Source of the DNA: Microglena sp. YARC
Taxonomy: Eukaryota; Chlorophyta; Chlorophyceae; Chlamydomonadales; Chlamydomonadaceae
DNA length: 64,000 bases
Direction of reading: 5' to 3'
Assembly (NCBI GenBank): GCA_022414725.1
Contig: CM039464.1
Span: 50,644,545 to 50,708,544 of the forward strand
Shown here: piece by piece, positions 12,331 through 23,031 of the stretch
How positions within the stretch are numbered: position 1 is the first letter of the stretch
Layout of the letters: every line of letters starts with the position of its first letter
The notes under the pieces: generated by a model
What the model was told of the DNA's origin: nothing
Database searches by the model: none
Seen by the model: the letters and a program-made list of their open reading frames with translations, nothing else
Made by a program: the position numbers and the translations under genes

Positions 12331-13077
12331 TGGGACAGGTGGTGAGATGAGTGTTAATGTGAATGTGCGGTGCTTATCAGTTGTGATTGATGGGGTCAGC
12401 ACTGCAGTGATGTGGGTGACAGGATGCCCAACTGGGGGGATAATGGTACAGTCATCTGGGTATGATGAGGTTGATGTTGTGGATGTGGAGTCATCATGGT
12501 TTGATTTGGTGGTGGATGTGGAAGTGTGGTTGTCTGAGTTGGAGGTGGATGTACTGTCCTCATCAGTGTTTGCAGACGGAGCCGGGGCCATACGTGGGAC
12601 TGTGGCATATTTAGATGCGACGGTCAGAGCTGCAAGTGCTATGGCAGGTGCTATGGCAGGTGCTACTGTAGTATAGTTAGACAGTTCCCCCCCATGCAAG
12701 TGGTCATATCCAATCTGTGGGTTAATCAGAAGGACATTAGTAACAACATCATCATCAATTCAGACTCCAGCAAGGAAGTCGGCTGCATCTTGTTCTGATA
12801 GATCAGCTTCTAGGATTGGGATGGGATCAGGGCGGGCATCTTCGGCGACAGCTAAGGGGCCCCGACTGAAAAGACGGCGGAGGTATCGCAGTGCTTCTGC
12901 AGCATTGTTGGTATGTTGGCTGACTTGGTTGGCCAGGCGTGGAGAAAGACAATCAATGATGTGTTCGAAAGCCATGAAGTTGCTCAGTCTGGTTATCCTT
13001 TCGTATTTATGAGGGAAAGGATCATTTATGCCATCCACTGGCTCACCATATGGTCTAGTGTCATAAACTCCATCCAT
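12205..13077 (-). pseudogene. Unrecognised minus-strand reading frame with one in-frame TGA
   Basis: Read from 13077, the frame runs 105 codons to a single TGA at 12760-12762 and then stays open in the same phase to 12205, about 290 codons in all. The first part has an ordinary mixed composition (CYFAMDGVYDTRPYG, FEHIIDCLSPRLANQ, NNAAEALRYLRRLF). The second is Ser/Thr/Asp-rich and then Pro-rich. A further open segment in the same frame lies upstream at 13291-13659, separated by several stops. I recognise no domain. It may be a decayed transposable-element protein or an exon of a lost gene. The TGA could be a real mutation or a sequencing error; I see no reason to propose recoding. Confidence 0.4.
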
Positions 13078-13659
13078 AGCAAAGTAGCAGCAACGGTTCT
13101 CGAGGAGTGGGTTAACAGTTGCATAATAGCAATGGGTGAAAGCGTACCCCTACCATCATATGGGGCTTGGACGGCATCCTGAAATGGGGCTTGGACGGCA
13201 TCCTGAAGTGGTTCATTTCTGCAGACATTGTCGCTGAAGGAGGAGGTGATGACGGGTGGGCGCAGGGTTGGGGGGTCTTTGTTTGTTGCTTCAATAATGC
13301 AGCTGGATATCCAGCGGATTGAACGGTGTGGTTTGGGATACGCCGACCACTGGTTGCACAAGGCTAGTATTAGTTTTCTGGACAAGAATACTCCTCTCCT
13401 TGAGAGTTGCGGGGCAACGAACAAAACACTGCGTATGCCAAAATGTCGAAGGATTAATGGGCAAGGACGACAGACTTCCGATGCGGAATGTCTGATGCAG
13501 TGGATCACGATAAGTGCAAGGGACTGATAACCTGAAGCTTTCTGGAGTGATACAACTGAAGCGGCACAGGGAATGGATTGGAGGATTATAATCAAGTCGA
13601 TACGAGATGGCAGTCGGGCAGTAGAGCCCGACATATGAAAGGAGATGACGGCAGTACAT

Positions 13660-14173
13660 CAGGGTACTGGCGCAGCTGGGTGCAAGCCGTATTGGGCATA
13701 GGCACTACAGCAGGTGCAGCCAGGAGGGAAGCCTGGCGCTCTAGGACCGGCCAATAACATCACATTCTCAACTTTGGTCGAAAAACCGGTCAAGTTAGCC
13801 GGGTAAACTGACTGCCCTGGCACCTAAGCGACATGTGTACAATTCCCGTCGGGGGTGGATTACCTCGCAGGGCACTTTTCACGTACGGATCTCAGGGTTG
13901 CGGACTGTGGACGTGGCGTTTCCATTTGTCGTTTCCCTCCTGCCCTGTGAACTCAATCTAGGGACCTGGAGCATGTCTACGATTTCCCCTTGGATCTGTT
14001 CCATTTTACATTTTCCTGGTTATTTTTGTTCATGGAGGTTTTCAGGTGGGCTAACTTTTCTCTTAAGTCTGTATCTGATTGCATGGAGTCCTTCAGGTGA
14101 GATAGCTGTTCATTGAAGTTTGTCTCTTCTCCCTGGGCTGTACTATTGTGGGGATACCGTGCTTCGTTGTAGC
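13660..14173. other. No feature recognised
   Basis: Mixed-composition DNA with short open frames on both strands and no recognisable domain, repeat or RNA gene. Confidence 0.4.
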
Positions 14174-14181
14174 AGTCTGAC

Positions 14182-14359
14182 CAGGGTAATTCAAAGGGGG
14201 GGCGCTGACATTTTGACCCCCTCTGCGCTTTAACGCAGTTTTTTGCAACTCTCTGTGGGCGCAGCAAGCAATTCGTGCGCTTCTTGCACAACAAAGCGCA
14301 GTTTTTTTGTTTTCAAGTGCGCTAAAGCGCTGGCCAATTTGGCAATTTGAAGTACCCTG
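14182..14359. mobile_element. 178-bp hAT-type MITE with perfect 8-bp target duplication
   Basis: The left end is CAGGGTAATTCAAA and the right end TTGAAGTACCCTG. The flanks are AGTCTGAC at 14174-14181 and 14360-14367. The interior has GCGC-rich subterminal motifs (TGCGCTTTAACGCAG, GCGCTAAAGCGC). It belongs with the larger element at 21296-22545 and the MITE at 52200-52407, which share the CAGGGTA terminus, the GCGCTTAAGCGC blocks and the AATTTGGC subterminal sequence. Confidence 0.9.
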
Positions 14360-14574
14360 AGTCTGACCAGTAAAGGTACAAAGGGGCAGGTAGTGGAGCA
14401 GTGCTCTGGGTGCTAGTGGGGTTTTGTCTCTTTCTCTGCCTCTGATTACTAGGGTTATGAGCATCACTGCCGAAGACGGTGAGCAGCCAAATTTCTGAAA
14501 CTCTATAACCAAGGTCAAGATCAATATTGCTTTTCTAACTATCTTATTTTGAGGATTATTTTGTCGACCCCTCC

Positions 14575-14710
14575 CGGATGTTGTGGAGCGGGCTTGCCAC
14601 GGGTCAACAATGGCCAGTCAATAACAACGCCATGACAAAAAAACGCCTGGAGGGGCGTGGTCTTAAGGGGACCCTCCCGTAGATCCGTACGTCGAAAGTC
14701 ACCATGGCAC
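14575..14710 (-). mobile_element. SINE fragment (minus strand)
   Basis: Read on the minus strand, it carries GGGTCCCCTTAAGACCACGC, CCCTCCAGGCGTTTTTTT and GCCATGGTGACTTTCG, the body and tail of the tRNA-derived SINE family. No clear tRNA-like head is present. It most resembles the fragment at 1495-1608. Confidence 0.55.
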
Positions 14711-14869
14711 AATATGATGTAATGTATTAACACAAGAATAAGCTAGTCGATAATGAGCTCGGCGAGCAGCCAAATTGCTGGCTGTAGCCATGTAACCAAG
14801 TTCAGAATGAGCTAGTTGTCTTAATTCAATGCGTGACGTTGGTGGCAATTTGTGCTACGGGAATTGATC

Positions 14870-14952
14870 AGTGCTTTTTCTTTTTAAGCCCTTCCTACTG
14901 CGGTCTGGGAAAGTCCCTTCAGCCTATTTGGCCTACCCCTGGACAGTCACAT
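14870..14952. repeat. Dispersed repeat: AAGCCCTTCC ... GGCCTACCCCTGGAC
   Basis: A block with AAGCCCTTCCT, AAGTCCCTTCAGCCTATTTG and GGCCTACCCCTGGAC followed by a TACATAC tract. Related copies lie at 16015-16075, 16105-16175, 16300-16345, 39262-39305, 52050-52120, 60145-60190 (reversed), 61575-61600 (partial, reversed) and 63315-63368. Several end in a short CATA-type microsatellite, which suggests the 3' end of a retroposon. The complete element is not visible. Confidence 0.65.
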
Positions 14953-15122
14953 ATATACATACATACATACATACATACATACATACATACATACATACAT
15001 ACATACATACATACATACATACATACATACATACATACATACATACATACATACATACATACATACATACATACATACATACATACATACATACATACAT
15101 ACATACATACATACATACATAC
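14953..15122. repeat. (ATAC)n microsatellite, about 42 copies
   Basis: An essentially perfect tetranucleotide tract, starting at the end of the dispersed AAGCCCTTCC repeat. It gives open frames in all six phases that are artefacts. Confidence 0.98.
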
Positions 15123-15374
15123 GGGAATTCGTATATACACAGCGACAAGGGACAAGGTCAAAGTTATTCCGAAGGAAGAGAAATAACAAAAAAACTGGTG
15201 GTTGGCCCTAGTGAAATCACACGGGCTACCCCCCCCCCAACCTCTCGCCTCGCAACAAGGCGTACTATTTAGTTATACAAAAAAACAGAAGCCCCAAGCA
15301 AGTCCGTTTGGGGGTCACTTCGTCAGTGCTTTTTCTTTCTAAGCCCTTCCTATCATGGGACCTGAGAATTAGGC

Positions 15375-15925
15375 CCTTCCATCATGGGATGAGAGTGAGA
15401 AACCTGAGATGCTCAATTATCTCATCCGAGACCCACCTCACAAGGTGGTGCGTAATATGTATAGATTTAGAACTTCCTCCCACGACCTAAAAGTGGAAAC
15501 TGATAGATGGAAACGTCCAATTGTTTCTTGGAAGGATCGAGTGTGTCACCTATGTGATTATGGAACCGTTCAAGTCGAACACCATGTGTTTTTTGAATGC
15601 TCTAAAGAAGCCTTGCTGAATTCGAGAAGAAATTATCAGAGCTTGATTTCCCAATCGGAGAGCAAAATGATTCCTCTACATTATCTAATGTGCAATCCAG
15701 AAGTTGAAGGGCGAGAAAAGCTTCCTTTGTTCATCCATGAATGTATGAAGAGACTGGATCAAGTCTTTTTTGATAGGTATGACCGGGTATGAGGAGGTTA
15801 TTTTTACTATTTTTTCGTTCAGAAGAAGAGGAATATAAAAATAAATAATGTCGGCGAGCAGCCAAATTGCTGGCTAAAGCTATGTAACCAAGTTCAAGTT
15901 CAAATAAAAAATAAATAAAAAATGG
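15375..15925 (+). mobile_element. LINE 3' end: C-terminal zinc-knuckle ORF and tail
   Basis: An intact open frame (15409-15792, 127 codons) has the layout of the C-terminus of a non-LTR retrotransposon protein. RDPPHKVVRNMYRFR comes first, then a CxxC-HxxxxxxC knuckle (CHLCDYG, then VEHHVFFEC) and a short tail ending at 15792. Downstream come an AT-rich segment, GCGAGCAGCCAAATTGCTGG and TATGTAACCAAGTTCAAGTT ending in A-rich sequence, so these belong to the LINE's 3' end. The reverse-transcriptase part is absent (5' truncation). The sequence differs from the LINE at 3476-5562. Confidence 0.75.
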
Positions 15926-16420
15926 AAAAAGTGATTTGTTCTAGTTTACATTTTCCTGATAATTTTTTTACTGCCGAGGACGGCGAGCCTATGTAACCAA
16001 GTTCAAGTTTAAGCCCTTCCTATCACGGTCCGGCAAATTCCTTTAGCCTATTAGATCTACACCTGTACTATAACATGGGGTTCAGTTCATCAGTGCTTTT
16101 TCTTTTTAAGCCCTTCCTTCACGGTTGGGCAATTCCCTTCAGCCTATTTGATCTTCCCCTGGACTGTAACATATACATACGGGAATTCATACATATAAAG
16201 CAACAAGGGACAAGGTCAAAGTTCTTCTCAAGGGAGAGAAATAACAAAAAAACAGAAGCCCGCAGCAAGCCCGTTTGGGGTTCAGTTCATCAGTGCTTTT
16301 TCTTTTGCAGCCTAGTTGGCCTACCCCTGGACTGTAACATACCGAAGACGGCGAGCAGCCAAATTGCTGGCTGGAGCTATGTAACCAAGTTCAAGTTCAA
16401 GCAATATACATACAAGCCCA
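15926..16420. repeat. Tandem and dispersed LINE-tail and AAGCCCTTCC units
   Basis: Two or three units of about 220 bp combine the AAGCCCTTCC block, GGGAATTCATACATA, AGCAACAAGGGACAAGG and GAGAAATAACAAAAAAACAG. Copies of the LINE 3' end (GACGGCGAGCAGCCAAATTG) are interspersed at about 15975 and 16345. The same combination occurs at 14870-15340. Confidence 0.65.
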
Positions 16421-16770
16421 AAGAAAATTCCTCGTTGGAGCTTATGGCCTCTACTAAGTTGGTGGTCGACCCAGTTTTTTTTTGAAGTTGTGAAAGGTAT
16501 TTCACCCTAGGAGGTGGGTCTACCTACCCAAACCAGCAGCACCGTGGATTCAGTTCGAATGGCGTTGCCACTCCTACAAAGGAGTAGGCGCACTTAAGGA
16601 CATACCGCCCTCGACCAAACGAACATTCACCACTACTCCTATTGACCACGGCAGACAAGCTCCCTGCCATGGTCATCAGAGGGGGAGCCAAGGAGACATA
16701 ACTAGACAACCACCACCAGCGCAAGCAAACGGACTGGACCCCTCAACCTCACGCCTTTTCACGTCTAGGT
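16421..16770. other. No gene seen
   Basis: Mixed sequence without a maintained open frame. 16540-16740 has weak resemblance to SINE body sequence (GACCACGGCAGACAAGCTCC), but too little to call. Confidence 0.35.
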
Positions 16771-18532
16771 AGCGGAACACAACATCTGTGAGCTGTCCAT
16801 GGGCGCACTACGGAGCACCTAAGGGCTCAGCAGTATTTTTGTACTGCCAAAGACGGCGAGCAGCCAAATTGTTAGCTGAAGCTATGTAACCAAGTTCATA
16901 TTCAAGTAAGGGTTCAGCAACCTGGTCAGGTAGTGGAAATTTTTGCCAAAACAGATTATGAGGTACTGTAGTGATCGGGATAGGTAGCGGAACACAACAT
17001 ATATGAGTTTTTCATGAGCGCACAACAGATCAGCCCGTTTGAGTGATACGATTCGTCTAGTGGTACACCAAATCGCTCAGACGACAAAGGGTCGGGGGTT
17101 CAATTCCCCCTACAGTCACCCTTGACGTTGCAGCTTGCTGTCAACCGCGATGGTAGCTTGTCCAGTTGAGGTGGTAGACTGTTCTCTGCCCTCGTACGAC
17201 GGGTTCCCTTAATACCACGCCCCACCAGGCGTTCTCATTACTTTCCAGGAGCGCACTATGGAGCACCCAAGGGTTAAGCAACCTGGTCAGGTAGTGGAAA
17301 TTTTGGGCACAACGGGGCCTGAGGTGCTGGTAGCGATCGGGATAGGTAGCGGAACACGACATCTCTGAGCTTTCCAGGAGCGCACTATGGAGCACCCAAG
17401 GGTTCAGTTACCAGGCTGAATGGGGATCGACCTTACAGGGCTAGACGTGGTGGGGTGTGTCTAGCTGAGCTGTATTTTTCCTGGTACCTCTATTTTTACT
17501 GCTGAAGACAGCAAGCAGCCTAATTGATAGCTGAAGGTATGTAACCAAGTTCAAGTAAACATACAGCCGTCCGCAAGGGCACTATGGTGCACCAAAGGGT
17601 TGAGTGGCCAGTCTGAATGGGGATCGACTATATAGGGCTAGGCACGGTGTGGCATGGTGTGTCTAGCTGAGCAGTGTCTTTCCTGGTGCCTCTATTTTTA
17701 CTGCTGAAGACGGCGAGCAGCCAAATTGCTGGCTGAAGCTATGTAACCAAGTTCAAGTTTAGATACAGCCGTCTAGGGAGCGCACTAGGGAGCACTAAAC
17801 GGTTGAGTGGCCAGGCTGCATGGCCAGACAGACCATCTAGGAGTTGTTGGAGTACTCGGAGTGCCTGGACTTAGGCAGCTAGGTGAGTCATGTGAGCTCC
17901 TCCGATGACGGCGAGCAGCCAAATTGCTGGCTAAAGCTATGTAATCAAGTTCACGTATACACACAGCCGTCTAGGGAGCAAGCTAGGAAGCACCAAAGGG
18001 TGACTAGACTGAATGGTGATCGACCATTATCGAGGGCTTCAGGATTTTTTTGAGTGCCTGGACTTTGGCAGCTAGGTGCGTTATGTGTGCTCCACCGAAG
18101 ATGGCGAGCAGCCAAATGGGGTGTTAACTAGGTGCTGACAGCAGGAGGGGCTGTGTCTAGACAACGTATATGATGCCTTGCTGCGTGTAGCTGGTGAGTC
18201 TAGCTGAGCTGTGTCTTTGTCGGTGCATTTAGTTGTACTGCAAATGAGGGCAAGCAGCCAAATTGATGGCTGAAGCTATGTAACCCAGTTCGAGTATACA
18301 TACAGCTGTCCATGAGCGCACTATGATGCACCTAAGGATTCAGTGACTAGGCTGAATGGGGATCGACCATCTAGGGCTAGGCTTCAGGAGTTATTGGAGT
18401 GTCTGCACTTAGGCAGCTAGGTCAGTTGTGTGAGGTCCACCGAAGACGGCGAAAAGCCAAATTGCTGGCTGAAGCTATGTATCCAAGTTCAAGTATACAC
18501 ACAGCCGTCCAGGGAGTCAGCTAGGGAGCGCA
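16770..18532 (-). repeat. Tandem copies of the ankyrin gene's 3' coding end and downstream sequence
   Basis: Seven or eight units of about 200-340 bp. Each carries sequence that on the minus strand matches the end of the terminal exon at 18533-18715 (CTCAACCGTT followed by GTGCTCCC, encoding the TQPFGAP end), fused to the LINE tail GCGAGCAGCCAAATTGCTGG. Several units also include the TAGCTGCC-AAGTCCAGGCACTC stretch of the exon. The stop-side half of the last exon is thus repeated on the downstream side of the complete exon. Confidence 0.75.
17040..17245 (+). mobile_element. tRNA-derived SINE
   Basis: The 5' part resembles a tRNA, with TCGTCTAGTGGTACACC (box A region) and box B GGTTCAATTCC at 17097-17107. 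The body follows: AACCGCGATGGTAGCTTG, GACGGGTTCCCTTAATACCA and CCACCAGGCGTTCTCATTAC. The closest relative is the copy at 42472-42682, which shares both head and body. This is a retroposon, not a functional tRNA gene, because no complete acceptor stem or cloverleaf is seen. Confidence 0.8.
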
Positions 18533-18715
18533 CTAGGGAGCACCGAACGGTTGAGTGACTAGGCTGAATGGAGACCGACCATTATCGAGGGCTTGAGGAG
18601 TTTTTGGAGTGCCTGGACTTGGGCAGCTAGGTGAGCCATCAGGTCCACTGTCCACTTCTTCTGCTGCCTCTGCTCCCGAGGGGTCCCACTCTGAGAGATC
18701 CAACTCTTTAAGGAA
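18533..18715 (-). CDS. Ankyrin-repeat protein gene, terminal exon (60 codons plus stop)
   Basis: The acceptor GTGTGCAG lies at 18716 and upward. The exon starts in phase 0 and ends at a TAG at 18533. It encodes FLKELDLSEWDPSGAE, an acidic stretch, then a Pro/Ser-rich tail ending TQPFGAP. An acidic, Pro-rich C-terminus is consistent with a disordered tail. Frame +1 over part of this exon also gives a helix-like peptide (VDLMAHLAAQVQALQKLL), but the phase-0 donors of all upstream exons favour the frame given. Acceptor-side copies lie upstream (18740-19260) and stop-side copies downstream (16770-18532). Function is not inferred beyond the upstream ankyrin repeats. Confidence 0.6.
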   Translation of the reverse strand, partial: FLKELDLSEWDPSGAEAAEEVDSGPDGSPSCPSPGTPKTPQALDNGRSPFSLVTQPFGAP

Positions 18716-18739
18716 CTGCACACGCAGAGGAAGGGGGAA

Positions 18740-19260
18740 GGTAGGTACAGGGGGATAATTAAGATGGTAGCTAGGTAGGTAGCTAGGTGAGCCATCAGGT
18801 CCACTGTTCGCCTCTTCAGCTCCTCCTGCTCCTGAGGGGTCCCATTCTGAGAGGTCCAACACTTTAAGGAACTGCACACAGAGAAAAGGACCATTTTAGG
18901 GCTTCAGTTTTATGGGTTGAGGGTTTCGTTTCTGCTCCCTAGGGGTCCCATTCTAATAGGTCCAACTCCTTATGGAACTACACACACAGAGGAAGGGGGA
19001 AGGTAGGGACAAGGGGATAATTAAGATGGTAGCTAGGTAGGTAGCTAGGTGAGCCATCAGGTCCACTGTCCGCCTCTTCAGCTCCTCCTGCTCCTGAGGT
19101 GTCCCATTCTGAGAGGTCCAACTCTTTAAGGAACTGCACACAGAGAAAAGGACCATTTTAGGGCTTCAGTTTTATGGGTTGGGGGTTTCGTTTCTGCTCC
19201 TGAGGGATCCCATTCTGAGAGGTCCAACTCTTTAAGGAACTGCACACACAGGAAGGGATC
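18740..19260 (-). repeat. Acceptor-side copies of the terminal ankyrin-gene exon
   Basis: Three units, the complete ones about 255 bp. On the minus strand each reads CTGTGTGCAG then TTCCTTAAAG and GGACCTCTCAGAATGGGAC, which is the acceptor and 5' part of the exon at 18533-18715. The two complete units run on into GACCTGATGGCTCACC and then CTAGCTAC repeats; the unit near 18935-18985 is shorter. Each keeps an AG acceptor but never reaches the stop codon. Confidence 0.75.
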
Positions 19261-19449
19261 AGAAAGGTACAGGGGGATAATTAAAAATTTGATTGGGCTC
19301 CTTAGGCTGGCTAGTAAGCCTCTCACGATGCAACCTAGTGCACCTTGGACCTGACACAATCAGCTGTCCAGAACAGATGGAAAATTTGAGTGTACCACAG
19401 TCGCTGGCTCAGGGAGCTGTGTAGAAGCTGATAGTAAAGCCAACAGGGA

Positions 19450-20040
19450 CAACTCACCTTGTGAAGGACTTTGGTGTTGTCCTCATTGTCAAGCTGGTTT
19501 GGAAACACAGGCTAATCAGACAGAGAATGAAAAATAGAAAACATACAATATAAATATGGCTTTATTCTCTGCCTGAACCTGGTCTGAATTTTTAAAATAA
19601 AAAGAAGAAAATAAATGTACAAGATGAGTCTGGGCGGATAGGCAGTACAGTTCTCTACCCACCTTATTGAGGATTTGGTGTTGTCTTAATTGCGTATCCG
19701 ACTGGGATCCACAGGTTGCCTAATACGCCAATCATGACGCAAGCTAGTGCGCCTTGGTGCTGACACAATCAGCCGTCCAGAAAGGATGCAATTATTCATT
19801 CTCTGTCTGATAAAAATAAAAAACGAGCATGGGCAGATAGGCAGTACAGTTTTGAACCCACCTTGTTAAGGACTTTGGAGTTGTCTTCATTGTCAAGCTA
19901 GTTTGGATCCACAGGCTGGCTGCGGCTCACGGAGGCTGCCTAGAAGCTGCTAAGAAAAGCCAACAGGGCCAACTCACCTTGTTAAGGACTTTGGTGTTGT
20001 CTACATTCTCAAGCTGGGTAGGATCCACACTACAGGCTAA
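19450..20040 (-). repeat. Donor-side copies of the 49-codon ankyrin-gene exon
   Basis: Four units at about 19455, 19665, 19855 and 19975 repeat, on the minus strand, GTTGACAATGAAGACAACAC, CAAAGTCCT and an AAG/GTGGGT-like or AAG/GTGAGT donor. These are 3' fragments of the exon at 20209-20355 with the start of the following intron. AT-rich intron sequence separates them. Confidence 0.8.
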
Positions 20041-20208
20041 TCAGATAGAGAATAAAAAGAAAGAAAAAAAAAACTTTATTGGCTAAAAAAATATAAATAT
20101 AAATACAAATAATCTTTATTAGCTGTTTGATTTAAAAAAACAAAGAAGAAACAAATAAATGTACAAGATGAGTATATGAGCAGATATACAGTACAGCTCT
20201 CTACCCAC

Positions 20209-20355
20209 CTTATTGAGGACTTTGGTGTTGTCTTCATTGTCAAGCTGGTTTGGATCCACAGGCTGGCTGCGGCTCACGGATGAGGTGCTGAACAGATCGT
20301 TCCTTGAGTCTGGGCGCCATTTGAAAAGGTTCAGCGTACTCATCAGTTTACTCCC
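20209..20355 (-). CDS. Ankyrin-repeat protein gene, internal exon (49 codons)
   Basis: Bounded by the acceptor CTGCAG (20356-20361) and the donor GTGGGT (20203-20208), exactly 147 bases, phase 0 at both ends. It encodes GSKLMSTLNLFKWRPDSRND, then LFSTSSVSRSQPVDPNQLDN and EDNTKVLNK. It is polar with no recognised domain, so probably a linker C-terminal to the ankyrin repeats. The same strand, phase and position link it to the exons at 23032-23091 and 18533-18715. Copies of its 5' half lie upstream (20437-21010) and of its 3' half downstream (19450-20040). Confidence 0.75.
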
Positions 20356-20436
20356 CTGCAGCATCGTGTGTAGGCGAGAGGTTGGAACACAACATAACAC
20401 ACATTTATAAACGTGACAAATTAGGCCAACTTATCA

Positions 20437-21010
20437 GTTTACTGCCCTGCAGCACCAGCACACATATATATACTATATTGACAAATCACAGATGAGGTGC
20501 TGAACAGTTTGTTTCTGGAGTCTGGGCGCCCCTTGAAAAGGCTCAGCGTACTCATCAGTTTACTCCCCTGCAGCATTGTGTGTAGGTGTAGATCTGGAGC
20601 ACAACACAACACACATTTACATACGTGCCAAATTAGGCCAAGAAGCCCTACATGTGTCTGGACCGGCATATCATATGATATCATACAAATTGCACCATTT
20701 GGGTTAGTAGTATATAAGGGTAACTTTTAGCTAGTCAGACTTATAATCAGTTTACTCTTCTGCAGCATCAAAACAAATTTATATAAGTGACAATTAGGCC
20801 AAGAAGCGCTACATGTGTGGGGACTGGCATATCATGAGATGTTGACCAAAGGCGAGTATGATATCATATGATATCATACAAATTGCATCATATGATATAG
20901 TATATAAATGGTAACTTTGGCATAGTCAGACTTACCATCAGTTTACTCCCCTGCATAAGTAACACACATTTATATACGTCACATATTAGGCCAACTTATA
21001 AGTTTACTCC
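20437..21010 (-). repeat. Acceptor-side copies of the 49-codon exon
   Basis: The best copy (20490-20572) repeats the acceptor CTGCAG and the first 28 or so codons, with changes such as KWRPDSRND to KGRPDSRNK, before running into unrelated sequence. Shorter copies of the acceptor and first 15-20 bases lie near 20440, 20742, 20938 and 20998. ATATGATATCATATG palindromes (related to the TIR elements at 29941 and 35097) lie between them. Confidence 0.75.
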
Positions 21011-21019
21011 CTACAAGTC

Positions 21020-21295
21020 CCACGCAGCACCATCACCGTCACCACCTCCCTCTACCACTCTCTGTATCCCACTTGGCTTGGCCCTACAAGCCCCACACGG
21101 CACCATCACCACCGTCACCACCGCTCACCTGTTTCTTATCCACCTTTCCTCCACTCTCTGGATCCAACTTGGCTTGGCCCTACAAGCCCCACACGGCACC
21201 ATCACCACCGTCACCACCGCTCACCTGTTTCTTATCCACCTTTCCTCCACTCTCTGGATCCCACTTGGCTTGGCCCTACAAGCCCCACACCGCAC
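21020..21295 (-). repeat. Donor-side copies of the 20-codon ankyrin-gene exon, part 1
   Basis: Units of about 100 bp. On the minus strand each reads GATCCAGAGAGTGGAGGAAA, GGTGGATAAGAAACAG and a GTGAGC donor, i.e. the 3' part (PESGGKVDKKQ) of the exon at 23032-23091. The array is interrupted by the hAT-type insertion at 21296 and resumes at 22546. Confidence 0.85.
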
Positions 21296-22545
21296 CAGGG
21301 TACTACTAAGCGCGCGCGGCGAGCGCGGCCCGCGCTGCCTTTTTGAGCCCATCTGCGCGTTTCGCGCAGTTTTTATCAACCCCTGTGCGCGGAGCGCGCT
21401 GCTTTTTTGAATATCACAGCGCTTTCCTATTTTCACTCACTCAGAGAAAGCGCAGAAAAGCGCAGAGACCGCTGTCCCCACGTGCGCTTTCTCATTTTTT
21501 GAGTGTGAGTCATTGAGTGACTCAAGGGCTGGATTGCCCTCTGGGATTTAAATTGTGTGACAGCCAATGACCATCGGTTGTCGCCATGGAAGCTGCCAGG
21601 TAGGGGGACTCTCAGGCCGTCGAATTTGAACACTAACAGAAACAACCGAACAGACATCCTGATAACTGAACCTGTAGGCTCAGTCGAAGCAGTTCTAACG
21701 TCTTCAAGTCCCTCATCCCTTCTCGAGGGATCATTCAGCGCTAACGCTCCTAAGCCCCGCCCCTGCCCCAGCCCCGCCCCTGCTGTCGCCATTTCGTAAC
21801 TGCTCTAGTCTGATAGTCTCCTCCCCCCGCACCAAACGAAAGTTTGTTTGCTTCTGAATCGACCAATCGAGTAGTCAAACCTGCCGAATTGCTGAAAACT
21901 TCAAGTTTCTAAACTACTCCTTTTCCCCTGTGCAGTCCTCCTCCCACTCCTCCTCCATCGCCTGCTGCTCCTCCTCGCTCCTCCTCCGCGCTCCTCCTCC
22001 CTCATGATGAATGCCCTCTGGCCTCCCGTTCCACGTTCCTTGTTTGCACTCGCCTTTTGCTCATTTGCTCTCGTTCGTTGTTGCCCGCGTGGAATCGAAC
22101 CGAGAAGGAAGCTGGACGAAGGGGTGGGACAGGCCGGGGCGCATGTGATGGCCGGCGGGTAGGGGGGGGGGGGGGGGGGGCATGCGACCACGCTTGGCCT
22201 CTGCCTGGATGCTGTCTCCATAGTCGGCTTAACTGTCTTGTATACCGTGAACCGTGCGTCAGCCTATGCGATTCGACGCAGTTTCTCGAGTCGTTTCTGC
22301 ATGCTACGCGCTATCCTAAACTCCTGATCCGATCGTTCCAGCCCTCTACTCCAGAGCGCAGAAAATACCGCACAAAAAGCGCAGAAAAAAAAATATCAGA
22401 AGAGTGAAGAAAGCGCAGTTTTTTTTTTAAGGAGCGCTTTTTTTACACTGCGCTGTAGTTTTTGGGGGCTGTGAGCTCACCGCGCAGTTTTATTTTGGAG
22501 CTGTGCGCTTAAGCGCTGGTCAATTTGGCCATAAGTAGTACCCTG
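21296..22545. mobile_element. 1,250-bp hAT-type element with perfect 8-bp target duplication
   Basis: The termini are CAGGGTACTACTAAGCGC and AAGTAGTACCCTG, flanked by CACCGCAC at 21288-21295 and 22546-22553, which restores the interrupted tandem repeat exactly. Both ends carry dense GCGC motifs (GCGCAGTTTTTATC, AAGCGCTGGTCAATTTGG). The interior (about 21480-22330) is unrelated unique sequence with a G run at 22160 and no recognisable transposase, so the element looks non-autonomous and may carry captured host DNA. It lies in an intron of the ankyrin gene. Confidence 0.9.
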
Positions 22546-23020
22546 CACCGCACCATCACCATCGTCACCACCGCTCACCTGTTTCTTATCCACCTTTTCT
22601 CCACTCTCTGGATCCCACTTGGCTTGGCCCTACAAGCCCCACACGGCACCATCACCACCGCTCACCTGTTTCTTATCCATCTTTCCTCCACTCTCTGGAT
22701 CCAACTTGGCTTGGCCCTACAAGCCCCACACGGCACCATCACCACCGCTTACCTGTTTCTTATCCACCTTTCCTCCACTCTCTGGATCCAACTTGGCTTG
22801 GCCCTACAAGCCCCACACGGCACCATCACCACCGTCACCACCGCTCACCTGTTTCTTATCCACCTTTCCTCCACTCTCTGGATCCAACTTGGCTTGGCCC
22901 TACAAGCCCCACACGGCACCATCACCACCGTCACCACCGCTCACCTGTTTCTTATCCACCTTTCCTCCACTCTCTGGATCCCACTTGGCTTGGCCCTACA
23001 AGCCCCAAACAGCCCCATCA
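22546..23020 (-). repeat. Donor-side copies of the 20-codon exon, part 2
   Basis: Five more units of about 87-105 bp continue the array from 21020-21295, leading directly to the complete exon at 23032-23091. The units are more alike to one another than to the exon, which suggests recent tandem amplification. Confidence 0.85.
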
Positions 23021-23031
23021 CCACCTCCCAC

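Noticed and set aside
12760..12762. In-frame TGA as a selenocysteine codon
   Set aside because: No Sec-protein family is recognised and no downstream stem-loop can be supported. A nonsense mutation or sequencing error is simpler.
18560..18650. Coiled-coil exon in an alternative frame (VDLMAHLAAQVQALQKLL)
   Set aside because: Attractive composition, but every upstream donor is phase 0, which selects the FLKELDLSEWDPSG frame ending at the TAG. Kept only as an alternative.
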